Source: Phyto melanocephala
Taxonomy: Eukaryota > Arthropoda > Insecta > Diptera > Rhinophoridae
DNA length: 64,000 nucleotides
Assembly: GCA_941918925.1 (NCBI GenBank)
Contig: OW799233.1
Span: forward strand, 121,236,333 to 121,300,332
Direction: 5' to 3'
Shown: positions 46,569 through 57,104 of the stretch, in pieces
Numbering within the stretch: position 1 is the first letter of the stretch
Layout: each line of letters opens with the position of its first letter
Notes under the pieces: model-generated
What the model was told of the DNA's origin: nothing
The model's database searches: none
Seen by the model: the letters and a program-made list of their open reading frames with translations, nothing else
Position numbers and translations under genes: made by a program

Positions 46569-47119
46569 AAAAAAAAAAAAATTTTATTAAAATTTTAGGG
46601 ATTCGACTGTACCGTACACCATCACAGCGCAGTGAGGTGAACGGTCAGGTAGAAAGATTCCATTCAACAATTTTGGAAATTTATCGTTGCCTGAGGGCTG
46701 AGTTTAAAGATCTAAAACTGAAAGAGCTGTTAAATATTGCAGTAGATCGTTACAATGATACCATACACACAACCAACCAAAGAAAACCGAATGATGTATT
46801 CTTTAACAGGTCCGAAAGGATCAATTATCAAAAGTTATTAAATTTCAAACAAAAGGTTAATAATGACCTCCGTTCGGAACTAAAAAGAATTCAGAAACTT
46901 CAACAAGAGCGACATAATGGTAAACGAAAAAGTCCCAGAAAATTTAAGAAAGGACAAATTGTTTACGTAGCTTGCAAGCAGAGGAAAGGCAAACAAAAAC
47001 CTCTTTACACAAAAGAAAGAGTCTTAAAAGACAATAGGGTCACGGTGTCAACCGAAAGTGGCCGAAGAATTCATAAGAATCACATTAGAAACGAAATTTT
47101 GCCAAGTCCCTCTAGCTAA
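46569..47119 (+). pseudogene. pol: integrase C-terminal part, out of frame
   Basis: Continues the integrase in another frame: GIRLYRTPSQRSEVNGQVER with the third catalytic residue (E) at about 46652-46654, then FHSTILEIYRC, a long basic helical stretch and a C-terminal GPY/F-like module (GQIVYVACKQRKGKQKPLYT to about residue HKNHIRNEI) ending at TAA 47117-47119. The break is a stop codon plus a frame change at a run of about 14 A (46567-46581). No ATG opens this frame near its start, so it would only be made through a frameshift and read-through. Confidence 0.85.
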
Positions 47120-47689
47120 AATCTAGGATCGATAAATTTTTTCTGAAGCGAACAACCAAAAATTAAAAATGCGCCGGAAAGTGAACTAAGGACCTCTGCA
47201 ATCAATGGCAATGTCAAAGCCCTGGGCAACTCAGCAATGGCATAAGGCTGAAGCGGCTTCGGTAGTGACATTGCACGTTGAGACAAGTCTTGTTGGAAGT
47301 ACGGTGGCATTGTTTGAGGAAAACTCTAATTAGCTAAAGAGAGCTATAGAATCAAATTTAAACATGAAAATATGAATCAGGCTTAAAAAATAAGAAAAGA
47401 AAAGAGGAAATAATACTAACACTTAGAGTTTAAGAAAATTAAAAAACGTCAAGCCAAAAGCTGCGTTTTATCATAAAATTACTAACAATATAATGAACAA
47501 TATGAAATAACTTTTTTAAAATAAAAGAAAATTGACACTAACATTTAGAATCTAAGGAAATTCGGACATTGCACAAAAACTAACTCCTCATAACCCTAGA
47601 AAAATTTGTTTTTTTTTTTTTAACCGAAACATTACATAAATTTAACACAACTAACCATAGAAAATAAAAAAGGAAATATGTATTAATGA
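47120..47689 (+). other. pol-env spacer
   Basis: 570 bp with no frame. In related proviruses this gap is spliced out when env mRNA is made. Confidence 0.6.
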
Positions 47690-47700
47690 AATAATTCCAG
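47688..47700 (+). promoter_or_regulatory. candidate env splice acceptor
   Basis: AATAATTCCAG directly before ATTTATGCTG, with the env ATG four bases into the exon (47705). Errantivirus env is made from a spliced mRNA, so an acceptor here is expected. The polypyrimidine tract is weak. Confidence 0.5.
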
Positions 47701-47704
47701 ATTT

Positions 47705-49183
47705 ATGCTGATATCAGCAGCAGGCGCTATGCGCCTTTTCAAATATACGGCTCCCATTATCTCCATCAAGGAAGGTAGAGACTCCATAGTAGACGGGCAC
47801 TTTAAGATGATAAATGCAGTAAACCTGGCGGAGTATGAGACGGTGCTAGATCAAACATCCACTGCTGCATCAATTCTCAAGGACGCAGATAGGCGTCAAA
47901 CTATCAAATTCCACCTACAACTAGTGAAGGTACAAATCCGCAACTTGAAAGGCAACACTCTAAGGGAAAGGCGCGCTATTGAATGGTTAGGCTCTGCTTG
48001 GAAGTGGCTGGCTGGAAGCCCTGATGCTTCCGATTGGAATAAAATCATCGACAACAACAACCGACAACACTATGTGAACAAGAAAATGTTCAGCTTAACG
48101 GATACCATGGCCAAACGTTTAAACCAAATTTTACGAAGGATGTCAAATGAATCCAACGATGCCGGGGATGAGAGCTTGAGCTCAAACGTGCTAAATAAGG
48201 TGCTGATCTTAAAGGAAGAAGTACATGAGTTAACGCGAGCATGTCAGATGGCGAAAGCTGGCATAATCAACACCAATCTTCTCGATAGTGAAGAGCTGAA
48301 GAGAGCAATCTCAGAGGTTGCGACTTTGCCGTACGCCAACGATATTGAAGCTCTAGAGTACAGTACGCCTTCCGTATATACAAATGGGTCCATGCTGCTC
48401 TACGTCATATCAACACCGAAAATTAGAGATGAAATCTATAACATCTTAATCTTAAGGTCCTCTATTCAGGAGGGAAAAAGAATTGACTTGCCGTTTAAAA
48501 AACTGCTGTCTAACGAAGCCGAAATATACGGCGTCACGGGCGACTGTAACACGTTCAGCAACTTAACAGCTTGTCAGCAAGAAGCCTTAATAAAACTAGA
48601 GGAGGACGAATGTATCCCAAAGCTTCTGCGTGGCGGACAAGCCCAATGTACTCACGAGACGAAAACAGGGGACCTGATTGAATTAATAGAACAAAATACT
48701 CTATTTGTCACAAACTTCTACGGCAGCCTCATATGCGATAAAGGAGAAGAACATCTAAATGGTACCTACGTGATACAGCTAAATAATGAGACAGTAAAGC
48801 TAAATAACCGTACATACACAAGTGTCACACTATCAACGAGCTTAGAGGCACTACCCGCAGTCCTGTCAAACATCACGGGTATCAGCCATAAAATCAACTT
48901 GGAGTATGTCCATCAACTTAGCCTACAAAATATTAACACACTAGCTCGCTTCAGCAAAAGTTTCAACATTTCTGTACTCTCTGGAACCGGTATAGTCATC
49001 ATCCTAATCGTAGCCACCATAGTCATGGGTCACAAAATTTTTGCACGCACAATACTACCACCCATCAGACCAACATTAATTGGGGATAACAAACACCCTC
49101 GGGCTAACTGCTCCACCACTAACGTCAACGACCACCAGCACAATTTGGCGTCAACGGCAAATCTGCGGGACGCAGATGCTTAA
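47705..49183 (+). CDS. env: errantivirus envelope glycoprotein
   Basis: An open frame of 492 codons, close to the usual errantivirus env length (about 480-500). It encodes a class I-type fusion glycoprotein related to baculovirus F proteins. A furin-type site R-E-R-R is at residues 87-90, followed by the hydrophobic fusion-peptide region (AIEWLGSAWKWLAGSPDASD, 91-110). Eight N-x-S/T sites lie in the ectodomain and several cysteines between about 280 and 350. One membrane segment is at 422-442, followed by a cytoplasmic tail of about 50 residues. The N-terminus (MLISAAGAMRLFKYTAP) is a poor signal peptide, so part may be missing or supplied by an upstream exon. The frame ends inside the polypurine tract. 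Its intact state contrasts with the ruined pol. Whether it is expressed cannot be told. Confidence 0.9.
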   Translation: MLISAAGAMRLFKYTAPIISIKEGRDSIVDGHFKMINAVNLAEYETVLDQTSTAASILKDADRRQTIKFHLQLVKVQIRNLKGNTLRERRAIEWLGSAWKWLAGSPDASDWNKIIDNNNRQHYVNKKMFSLTDTMAKRLNQILRRMSNESNDAGDESLSSNVLNKVLILKEEVHELTRACQMAKAGIINTNLLDSEELKRAISEVATLPYANDIEALEYSTPSVYTNGSMLLYVISTPKIRDEIYNILILRSSIQEGKRIDLPFKKLLSNEAEIYGVTGDCNTFSNLTACQQEALIKLEEDECIPKLLRGGQAQCTHETKTGDLIELIEQNTLFVTNFYGSLICDKGEEHLNGTYVIQLNNETVKLNNRTYTSVTLSTSLEALPAVLSNITGISHKINLEYVHQLSLQNINTLARFSKSFNISVLSGTGIVIILIVATIVMGHKIFARTILPPIRPTLIGDNKHPRANCSTTNVNDHQHNLASTANLRDADA

Positions 49184-49192
49184 GAGGGGAGG
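49182..49192 (+). promoter_or_regulatory. polypurine tract
   Basis: AAGAGGGGAGG directly before the 3' LTR, primer for plus-strand synthesis. It overlaps the env stop codon. Confidence 0.85.
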
Positions 49193-49661
49193 AGTTAACA
49201 ATACCAACCAGCCATAAAACTGCTGAGTGCACGGGAACCGCTGCAAAGCAGCAGTTTGTAGATCAAATTGCAACGTGCGAAATGTCTGAGTTCGCATTTA
49301 TACAAACACGCGCAGACGTAACCTGATACCACATTAAGTTGTGAAATAAGTTAGTCAGCGGTTTCCACGATTTGTGTGCGTCGAAACAACGTGACAAGCA
49401 GCAGAGCAGAAGGTATGATATGCGGTTGAAAACAACAAGGCAGTTAGTCTTAGCCACGGAGCCGTCTATAGCAGTAGCGCGAACGCAATAAGTTCTAGTT
49501 TTAAATAGTGATTGTTAATTCTAATTTTCAACAATTATTGTCAATAAACTCATTTTTTAAAAGCAAAAAATTCCAAGTGTCTTTTAATGAAAATCGATTG
49601 GACCGTTGTTGAGGTCCAATCATAAATTTTTTTAAGTGTTCGAAATAAAAAATTGTTAACT
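49193..49661 (+). repeat. 3' LTR
   Basis: 469 bp, same length as the 5' LTR and different at two positions, both within about 15 bases in U3. Confidence 0.93.
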
Positions 49662-49838
49662 TACATACGTTAATTTTTAATTTTACAATGGGATGTTTTT
49701 ATATATGTATGTTTTTTATATGTATGTACGTATTTCATATGGGATGAATGGTGATACAAGCTACTGTTATTGCATGACTACACGTTGTGAAGGGTATATA
49801 AGATTCGGCACGGCCGAATATAGCACTCTTACTTGTTT
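49662..49838 (+). mobile_element. DINE-A tail interrupted by the provirus
   Basis: Starts with the TACA duplication, then the normal tail (CATACGTTAATTTTTAATTT..., hairpin ATTCGGC-ACG-GCCGAAT, CTCTTACTTGTTTT). It is followed directly by the AATAATAATTTGATTT of MITE-A, so this DINE-A had itself inserted in a MITE-A. Confidence 0.75.
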
Positions 49839-50237
49839 TAATAATAATTTGATTTCGGCTGTTCCACTTTAAGCTGAAAAAATTTTATTATTTTAGTTAG
49901 AGATGTCAAAAAATTAACACAAATTTTTAAATATACATAAAAGAAATTTTAAAAATAAACGAAAAAATTTAAAAAAATATTGGTATTAAAATTGCAATTA
50001 AATTGGTGAGTACAATCAATATGTGTATGTTACAGCAAAAGACAATAATTTGCAGTAAAAAAGCAAAGATTGTCGGTTTCAAATGTAGTCATATATATGA
50101 TTTTTGAATGATACTTTAATTGAACATAGTAATGATATCTGGTAACCATTATATGTTTTAACCATAATCATACAATTCAATCATAGTATGTTGTTCTTCG
50201 ATTATGGTTACCACAACCATGTTTTTTTTTTTGCGTG
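49839..50237. mobile_element. MITE-A right part, copy 3
   Basis: AATAATAATTTGATTTCGGC matches 11043 in MITE-A copy 1. The end GGTTACCACAACCATG...TTTGCGTG is followed by TA (50238-50239). The left part of this copy is not visible on the other side of the DINE-A cluster. Confidence 0.7.
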
Positions 50238-50269
50238 TAGAAGCATAGAATTATACGTATTATATGATG

Positions 50270-51665
50270 AAGTTTCGCATGCATAACTTTCTGGTAAATC
50301 TCCTTATAATACCGGAATATAAAGGTTAGAAGCGCACTTTTACATTCATCTCCTATATAACGATTTTTTTTAAATTTATATTATTTTTATATAAACACAC
50401 ACTTTAGCAAACAAGTAACCTATAATGGATTATTTAAGTTGATTTTGAACATCAATTTTATTATTTTAAAAGTTCGAGATGTCATACTCACACAAAAACT
50501 AATATTATTAACAACAATTATTTCCCACTAAGGTATTTTTTATAATAAAAATATTAAATATTTTTAATTTAATTATTTTTCTGAATATCTCGTCCTCTGT
50601 TGTGTACACAGAGAAAACAGTATCGGTTGTAAGTGCCGCAATTGTTGCCAATCGCATAATTAAGTTTTGAGAGTAGAATTTACGGTTATATCTACACAAT
50701 TTCGTTTCGGAATATAAATATGTAGTCAGCACTATTAAATTATGATTCTTGCAATAGAAATTTTGTAGTTACAAATGAAAGGTTTGATTGCGGGTACTTA
50801 ACCATCCGATTGGCAATGAATGTGATTTTCTGTTTTGTGGGTGTCATGAATCGCCAGGAAATGAAATTAATGTTAAGATTTTTAAAATATTTTTGTGGAT
50901 TGAAAATAAATTTTATATAACAAATTTTTAAAAAAGTTTTTCATATAAATTTTCATATTTTATCATATGAAAAAATTTTATAAAAATGTATTAACTCAAA
51001 AATTAACAAACAGTTTAACAATGTTACGTAAGAAAATATGTATATGTGCGTATATTTTTATTGTGTAACTTTTTATTAAATGTCTGTAATTTTGAGCAAT
51101 ATTATCAGTGTCCGGATTATAGTTAATTCTAAGTGTTGATTAAAAATTTGTAATATTTCTAACATAAGTCCACGCTTGTAATTAATTTCTTTGTTTAAAA
51201 TATTACAAATTATTAATGTACCTTCAACACTTAGAATTAACTATATATACAAAACGGAGTAGCGAAATATTGAGAAAAATGATTAAATTAAAAATAACCA
51301 TTTTAAAAGAGACCTTAAGCTGAAATAATTATTTTTAATATTTAAAGAAAAAAAGTCAAAATGACAACAAAATGATTAATATAAAACTAGTGTTATTTTT
51401 TACTACCTCTGGCTTTCAAATTATACTCCACAATTTTCGTAAAAAACAAAATCGTACTAAAAAAAATGTGTAGTATCACCTTTGATGTAGAAATACTTAA
51501 AGAACCATGGTAAAAATAAATTTAAAAAAAATTAATTAAAAGCAAATCGAATTTAACATGTTTAAGCATAAAGATCTTGTTCTGTAGCGATTCCCATTGA
51601 CACAAACATAATAATTTTTTTGCTATTAAAGTACACAAAATTGGTGCTGGGTATTAAAATAAATT
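50270..51665 (+). mobile_element. DINE-B 3' remnant, copy 3
   Basis: Blocks at 50330-50520 (CACTTTTACATTCATCTCCTATATAACG, AATGGATTATTTAAGTTGATTT) and at 51395-51665 (TACTACCTCTGGCTTTCAAATTATACTCC, TAAAAGCAAATCGAATTTAA, GCTATTAAAGTACACAAAATTGG) occur in the same order in the copy at 57105-58386. About 870 bp between them is unrelated, so something inserted there. Confidence 0.6.
51122..51241. repeat. 120-bp foldback
   Basis: AGTTAATTCTAAGTGTTGA at the left and its inverse at the right, continuing into a second paired stretch (TTTGTAATATT / AATATTACAAA). It is a near-perfect hairpin between TATA-like flanks, probably a tiny MITE. Confidence 0.65.
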
Positions 51666-52811
51666 CTTCAGACAAACTTTGACACATATGACGGCACTTT
51701 AAAAAGAATTTTTTGATTTGTATTTTTTTACAAAAAAGAAAATGGTTTTTGCACAACTACATACTTTCGAAGAGGCAATTTATTAATAAGAATTCATAAA
51801 TTTTGAAAAACGCATCTAAGTTGTTACTTTCATGACAATTTGTACTTTTAATTTGATTTAAATTTGACAAATGTTTAATTCCGCAATTCATGTAGTTTAA
51901 ATATTTATTGCAAGAAAGGCACACATTTAAGTACGCAGTAAAAACAAATGTATAGTTGCAATGATTCGTGAACTGAAACAGAGATTTTATAATAGCACAA
52001 ACAATTACAGATTTAAACACAGAAGAATCATAATACAGTTTTATCCTAGACAAACATAATACATATGTATGTAGACACACATAGTAAAATACATAGTAAA
52101 AAAGAAAAGAAAAATAAATTATTGAAATTCTTGTCTTAAGAAAATATTTAATACTCCTTCAAATGAAAGCAAACAGATGAAAACATTTCACAGGGGCGTA
52201 GGATAACGCTTGTTTCCATTAAAAATAATTTTTTATTCATAGAAACACTGTATGCTGTATATTATCGGTCACCATGAAATATATTTATATATAAAAATAT
52301 TAAAAAAAATGTCGAAAAAAACATTTTTAAAAATTTTTCATTTTAACTATCTACAATTTACTATCTACATCTTAAATGTGAATTTTATGTACTATGGACC
52401 CCTCTTTTGCACGTCAATGATTCCTACACTTTCACATTCCTATTTACGAAATATCTTAGATACAAATGTTACTTGTAGTTATATAAAAAGCATTTTTTTT
52501 TTCAAAATATCTAGATAAATGTTTCATCTGTGAAAGAACCGAATTTCAAACAATGCATATACGTACATACGCAATGCATATATATACGTATACATGAACG
52601 TGTTTACAACAAAATAAGAAGGAAAATCTAAATACTGCTACTCATGTATTAAAAACATGTATGCAATTCAAAAAAAACCAAAAGCAACTATCGAAAAGGA
52701 GAAGAAACATCTTCATATGCGGCAACCGCTTACTTAAATAAATACTAAAAAGTTTTTAAACGCAAACGCGTATATTTATACATATGTTTAAGGATATATG
52801 TACTTATATAG
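51666..52811. other. AT-rich stretch, nothing recognised
   Basis: Several short frames (51757-52080, 52252-52518) without family motifs. Confidence 0.5.
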
Positions 52812-53317
52812 CGTTAGCTAAATGTGCAAAGGTCGTAAGTCCATATTTTTTCGAAATTGAGATTTTGATGCAGAAATGTTTAACAGGTTGAAGTACATTT
52901 TTTACAAAAAGAAAAATTTTAGATATGTCATTTTTAGTTGTTGTTTTGCAGTGATGTGCAAAAGTCGTAAGTCCAAATGTAACAAAAGAAAAGGTCGTAA
53001 GTCCATTAAAAAATTGTATATTGAAAATGTCAGTCAAAGTATCAATTTTATTCAATGATATTGAGATCAAATAGTCAGACACACTTAAAAATATACTATT
53101 CTTTTTAAGTCTCATCAAATTAAAGGATTTAGCGATGTCCGTCTGACACATCGATTATCTGTTCGTATAATTGTCCGTTGAAAGCCTGATAGATCTTTAA
53201 CGAAAAACAGAAACGATTATAAAACTATCACTTACTGTTTGCAATTTTTCAATTTAGTGTGTCTAATGTCAGCAGTTTATACTACCGCGGAAAGTTGCAA
53301 GTTCATAATTTGGTATT

Positions 53318-53922
53318 TTTTAATCTTAAAACCCAAAAAGCTTATTGTTTCATATGGAATGAATCTGAAGGTGGTGTAAATGCCGAAGAATTCGCTAGTA
53401 TATGGGTTTACTTTATTGAAAAAAAAAATTCTTAATGAAAATAAAAACCCTGTTAAAATAATTTTTTATAGTCATGGTTGTAATTATCAAAATCGGAACA
53501 CTGTCATGAGTAATACCTTACTAAATGTAGCTGTCAAGCGTAATATTGTCATTGAGCAAAAGATTCTAGAAGTTGGCCAAACACAAATGGAAGCAGACAG
53601 TGTTCATTCCACAATTGAACGTGCCATAAAAAAAAGAAATATAGATGTCCCCAGTGAGTACATTGAAATAGTTAAAGGAGCACGAAAAAATCCTGAACCA
53701 TACGACGTTATGTATTTGGAACACTCATTTTTTAAAAAATTTTCTGATATTCAATATTACAAAAATATTCGCCCTGGCCAAGGTAAAGGCGATTATAAAG
53801 TGACAGATATTCGTGGCATCCAATACATCCCAAATGGTCAAATAAATTATAAAGTAAGATTTCCAAACAAGTGGCAAAATTTACCTCAAAAACTAAATAA
53901 AAATATATTGGCAATGGATTGA
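53318..53922 (+). pseudogene. DDE-type transposase relic (Sola-like, tentative)
   Basis: The open part (53380-53922) has YSHGCNYQNRN, then a helical stretch, VGQTQMEADSVHSTIERAIK, DVPSEYIEIVKGARKNP, YDVMYLEHSFF, and NIRPGQGKGDYKVTDIRGIQ. This motif series is widespread in arthropod transposon-derived proteins, where the first block usually reads S-D-G-C; here D is H, so a likely catalytic acid is lost. Upstream, a second frame (53320-53412) reads CFIWNESEGGVNAEEFASIW and joins the first across a run of ten A, so the apparent ATG at 53380 is not the real start. The N-terminal half is missing. Superfamily name from memory of the motif only. Confidence 0.65.
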
Positions 53923-54324
53923 TCCAACTTGCAACAACTTCACCAGAATAGAAAAAAAATAACAAACAGGAAATATCAAGATTTGCAATTTTTAAAGTCA
54001 ACTTTAAAAAAAGAGTCACAATAAGTTTTATGACGATTTACCTCATGAATAATTTTATATCTTCTTATTTACCTTAATAAGTGTTCTGATCTTGATTTTG
54101 TAGAATTTTTCTTTTTTGTACTTTGTAATTTATTCAACAGCAATGAAATAAGACTGTGTAATTAATGTTTATGTTAGTTATTATTTGTTTACTATTTTAA
54201 AAACAATGAAAAATTTTATTATTTGTATTAAAATTTTTTATTAAAACAATATAAAAAAACACACACACAGAAAAAGTCGTAAGTCCACAAAAAAGTTCAC
54301 AATTGAAAACAGAAAAAGTCGTAA

Positions 54325-54775
54325 TACTACATTTACACCTACACAAAATCTAGTACTTACGGAATTTTGAACGAAATCTTGTTCATTTCTACCAGATTTC
54401 CCATACAAAACGAAATCTACTTCGCCACTAGATTTTGGCAAAATCTACTTAAAATCTAGTACTACTTCGTGATGCAACTGTGGTTTTTATTAAATTGTAA
54501 CAAAATATACTACGCTGCACACAGAAAAATTCAATCATAATATGTAAGGTGGTTGCAATCGCACAAGTACTTTATTGTTTACTTTTTTTTTCATATGGAG
54601 TTTGAATTTTGGAGAAGTAGAACATAGAGAGCCTCTCAGACCATCTTGTAAATAAATATATTGTTTTGAAAACGGAATCTTGCAAAATGCCAAAAAATAG
54701 TGGTATAAACGGTTTAGATTTTAATAAAGATTTTAAATCAAATCTACTAGATTTCGCTCAGGTGTAAATGTAGTA
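54325..54775. mobile_element. Harbinger-type MITE, 451 bp
   Basis: Ends TACTACATTTACACCT and inverse, with AAATCTAGTA a few bases inside on both sides. TAA at 54322-54324 and 54776-54778 is the duplicated target, which restores GTCGTAAGTCCA when joined. AATCTAGTA/AAATCTAC motifs repeat through both arms. No coding capacity. Confidence 0.85.
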
Positions 54776-54978
54776 TAAGTCCACAAAAATTGTTGCAGTT
54801 GCTCGAGAAATTATTTTTTCCATATATTTTCTGCTTCAATTAAAGAGCAAGAACAATAAACACGTAACTGTATTTAAAGATTTCAATAATCTTTAAAGGA
54901 AAAAAACTGAAAAGTTTTTTGTCTGTCCTGTAAAATTAAAAAAAAATGGACTTACGACCTTTGCACGTTTAGCTAACG

Positions 54979-56059
54979 ATATATTTGTATAATCAATTTA
55001 AAATTTGTAATATAAAAGGAAATATACAGAGTAAAGCACTCGACTTTTATTTAAATATACAAATGTATATGAGAAAATATTGTCCTAAATTCATATTTTG
55101 TTTTTCCAAACTAAATAATAAATAATAAATTTTCATTAATATAAAAATTTTTTAAAAATTATGACATTATGACGATACGACACTGAAGACTTCCTGTGAA
55201 TACATTAATTGATTTATAACTGTGAGATTTATTTTATCGTATTTCAATATTTGCTTTAAAAACATTAAGAAATCTTTTATGCTTCATCACTTTACATTCA
55301 CAAATACATACAAATAATGTGGTGTAAACAAAACTTTTTATTAAATAAATAAAAATTAAATCATTCTATCATTGTTAGAAGATTGTTTCTCAACAGGTAG
55401 GCTTTATTATTAATCTTAGCAGATAAAAGCTAAGAAACAAGTGTGTATTGGTACTACTTGATCGCTGTACTAAAATATATGATTGTCACAATCATTTCAT
55501 ATATATTTTTGGCATAACTCCGCGAATTCGCCTGATAAAAGGTAGACTGTGTTTATCTAGATCGTTGTCCATCTTTGAACCAAATTTCATTTAGTTCCGT
55601 TTAGCCGTTTTTGCATGATTGAGTAACAAATATTCAAACATCTAAACATCCAAACATACATAAGTACATTCACAATTAATTTATTAGTTTTAAGTATTTT
55701 TTTATATGAATAAAAACATTAATTTTTTGTATTTTCCATGAATTAAAACTTTTTTTTTCGAATTTAATTTTTAATTTATTTAATGTTTCTACCACTTACT
55801 AAAAGATAACTATTAGGAAAAAATTCTGAATTTTTTTTATTTTTAATTAAAGTTTAGTTTTATTGCTTTACGTTAACGTATCACTCACAAAATTAAAACG
55901 CTAATTCAATAAAAATAAAAGTTCTCAAGTTGTATAGGGAAAGGAGCTGCATATGACTCATTAACATTTTCAAATACGCTCTTGAAGTCGTATATGACTC
56001 ATTGGATAAGAAAATTGTCGCCATGTTTTTGAAGGTTTTTTTAATATCCTTTTCATATA
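54979..56059. other. AT-rich stretch with a repeat fragment
   Basis: 55535-55685 is an inverse partial copy of the interspersed repeat at 36757 (TTTAGTTCCGTTTAGCCGTT, GATTGAGTAACAAATATTCA). Nothing else assigned. Confidence 0.55.
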
Positions 56060-56946
56060 CAGGGTGGGCAAACTTGGAGTGACTAATTTGAAATGCTTAT
56101 AAATTTTGTATTATTAATTTTTTATTTTTTTTTTTGCAGATAATACAGAATTTTATAAAATCTTATAATTATTGCCGGGGGATACACCACAACGGCTACA
56201 ATATGCCAATTTTTGTGAATAATCTGATTATGAGCGATGAGGCACATTTTCATTAAAATGGATATGTTAGTAAGTAGAATTGCCGAATTTAGGGTACAGA
56301 GAATCTGAGAGCATTACATCAGCGACAATTACACCCTGTCAGATGCACTGTTTGGTGTGGAATCATGGCTGATTAAGATTTTCGTCCATATTTCTTCGAA
56401 AATGAACTTAATAAGCCAGAAACCGTCCTTGGGGTGGTATATCGGACCATATTGGAAAATCTATTACATCCGATAGTTCTCAAAAATCGTAACATATGGT
56501 TCCAGCAAGATGGAGCTACAGCTCATAACGCAAGAGAACAAAGGCAATTCTGCGAGAACTTTTTGAAGACCGAATAGTTTAAAAAAAAATGCAGATTTGG
56601 CATGGCCACCTTGTTCTCCAGATTTGACGGCCGCATATTTTTGTTTGTGAGGTTTCTTGAAGGAACGAATTTACGTCAACAAACCACAAAATATTTAGGA
56701 GCTAAAGCAGAATATTCGCACAGGAATTGCTCAATTACAGTCAGAAACGTTGCGTAACGTAATGCAAAATGTATTGAGTAGAGCCATTAACTGCCAACAA
56801 GAAAATGGACGCCATCTAAAATATGTAATTTTACTTAAAAAACTTATAATTTATACTTTAATTTGCAAAAAAAGTTAAATAAAAAAATTTTAAAATACAA
56901 AAATTATAAGCATTTCAAATCAGTCACTCCAAGTTGGCCCACCCTG
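56060..56946 (+). mobile_element. Tc1/mariner-superfamily element
   Basis: Inverted ends of about 50 bp with few mismatches (CAGGGTGGGC-AACTTGGAGTGACT...GAAATGCTTATAA) between TA at 56058-56059 and 56947-56948. At 887 bp it retains only the second half of a transposase. Confidence 0.88.
56215..56830 (+). pseudogene. Tc1/mariner-type transposase relic
   Basis: Reads IMSDEAHFH, NGYVSKQNCRI and GTENLRALHQRQLHPVRCTV with WCGIMAD (first catalytic block, D kept), then NIWFQQDGATAHNARE (second, D kept), DLAWPPCSPDLTAAYF (third block, where the usual D before Y/F-F is A), LKERIYVNKPQN and ETLRNVMQNVLSRAINC. At least four in-frame stops and two frameshifts. The DNA-binding half is deleted. The block order is that of the mosquito/fly Tc1-mariner lineage with WPPxSPDLTP. 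Confidence 0.85.
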
Positions 56947-57104
56947 TACATCAAAATTAGAGTAATAATTATATTTATTTAAAATGTTTTATTGAACAAT
57001 TTTTTTTTTGCGTTCATTAATGCATATAATTTTTGAAAAAATGTTCTTAAAAAATGTTTTTAACAAAAGTTTTGTTTACTTCTCTTAGAATTTTATATAT
57101 AAAC

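Larger units (their letters stand above)
44465..49661 (+). mobile_element. errantivirus (gypsy-group) provirus, internally deleted
   Basis: An insect endogenous retrovirus of 5197 bp: two 469-bp LTRs, tRNA-Lys-type primer-binding site, gag/pol remnant, env and polypurine tract. LTR ends form the inverted repeat AGTTAACAAT / ATTGTTAACT, as in gypsy. A full errantivirus is about 7-7.5 kb, so roughly 2-2.5 kb covering most of gag, protease, reverse transcriptase and the start of RNase H is missing. The two LTRs differ at only two positions by eye, so the insertion is recent and the defective form may have been copied by helper proteins in trans. It sits inside a DINE-A tail. Confidence 0.93.
52812..54978 (+). 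mobile_element. DNA transposon with 32-bp TIRs, Sola-like
   Basis: Inverted ends of 32 bp with one mismatch (CGTTAGCTAAA-y-GTGCAAAG...GTCGTAAGTCCA, 52812-52843 and 54947-54978). The word GTCGTAAGTCCA is repeated inside: 52964-52975, 52994-53005, 54275-54286 and once more split by a MITE at 54325. Such subterminal repeats are usual transposase-binding sites. The flanking bases are TATA-like and do not give a firm target duplication. It carries the transposase relic at 53318-53922. Superfamily placement as Sola is tentative. Confidence 0.75.

Noticed and set aside
46560..46600. Programmed frameshift in integrase
   Set aside because: There is a stop before the A run and no known frameshift site in errantivirus integrase; a mutation or a sequencing error is simpler.
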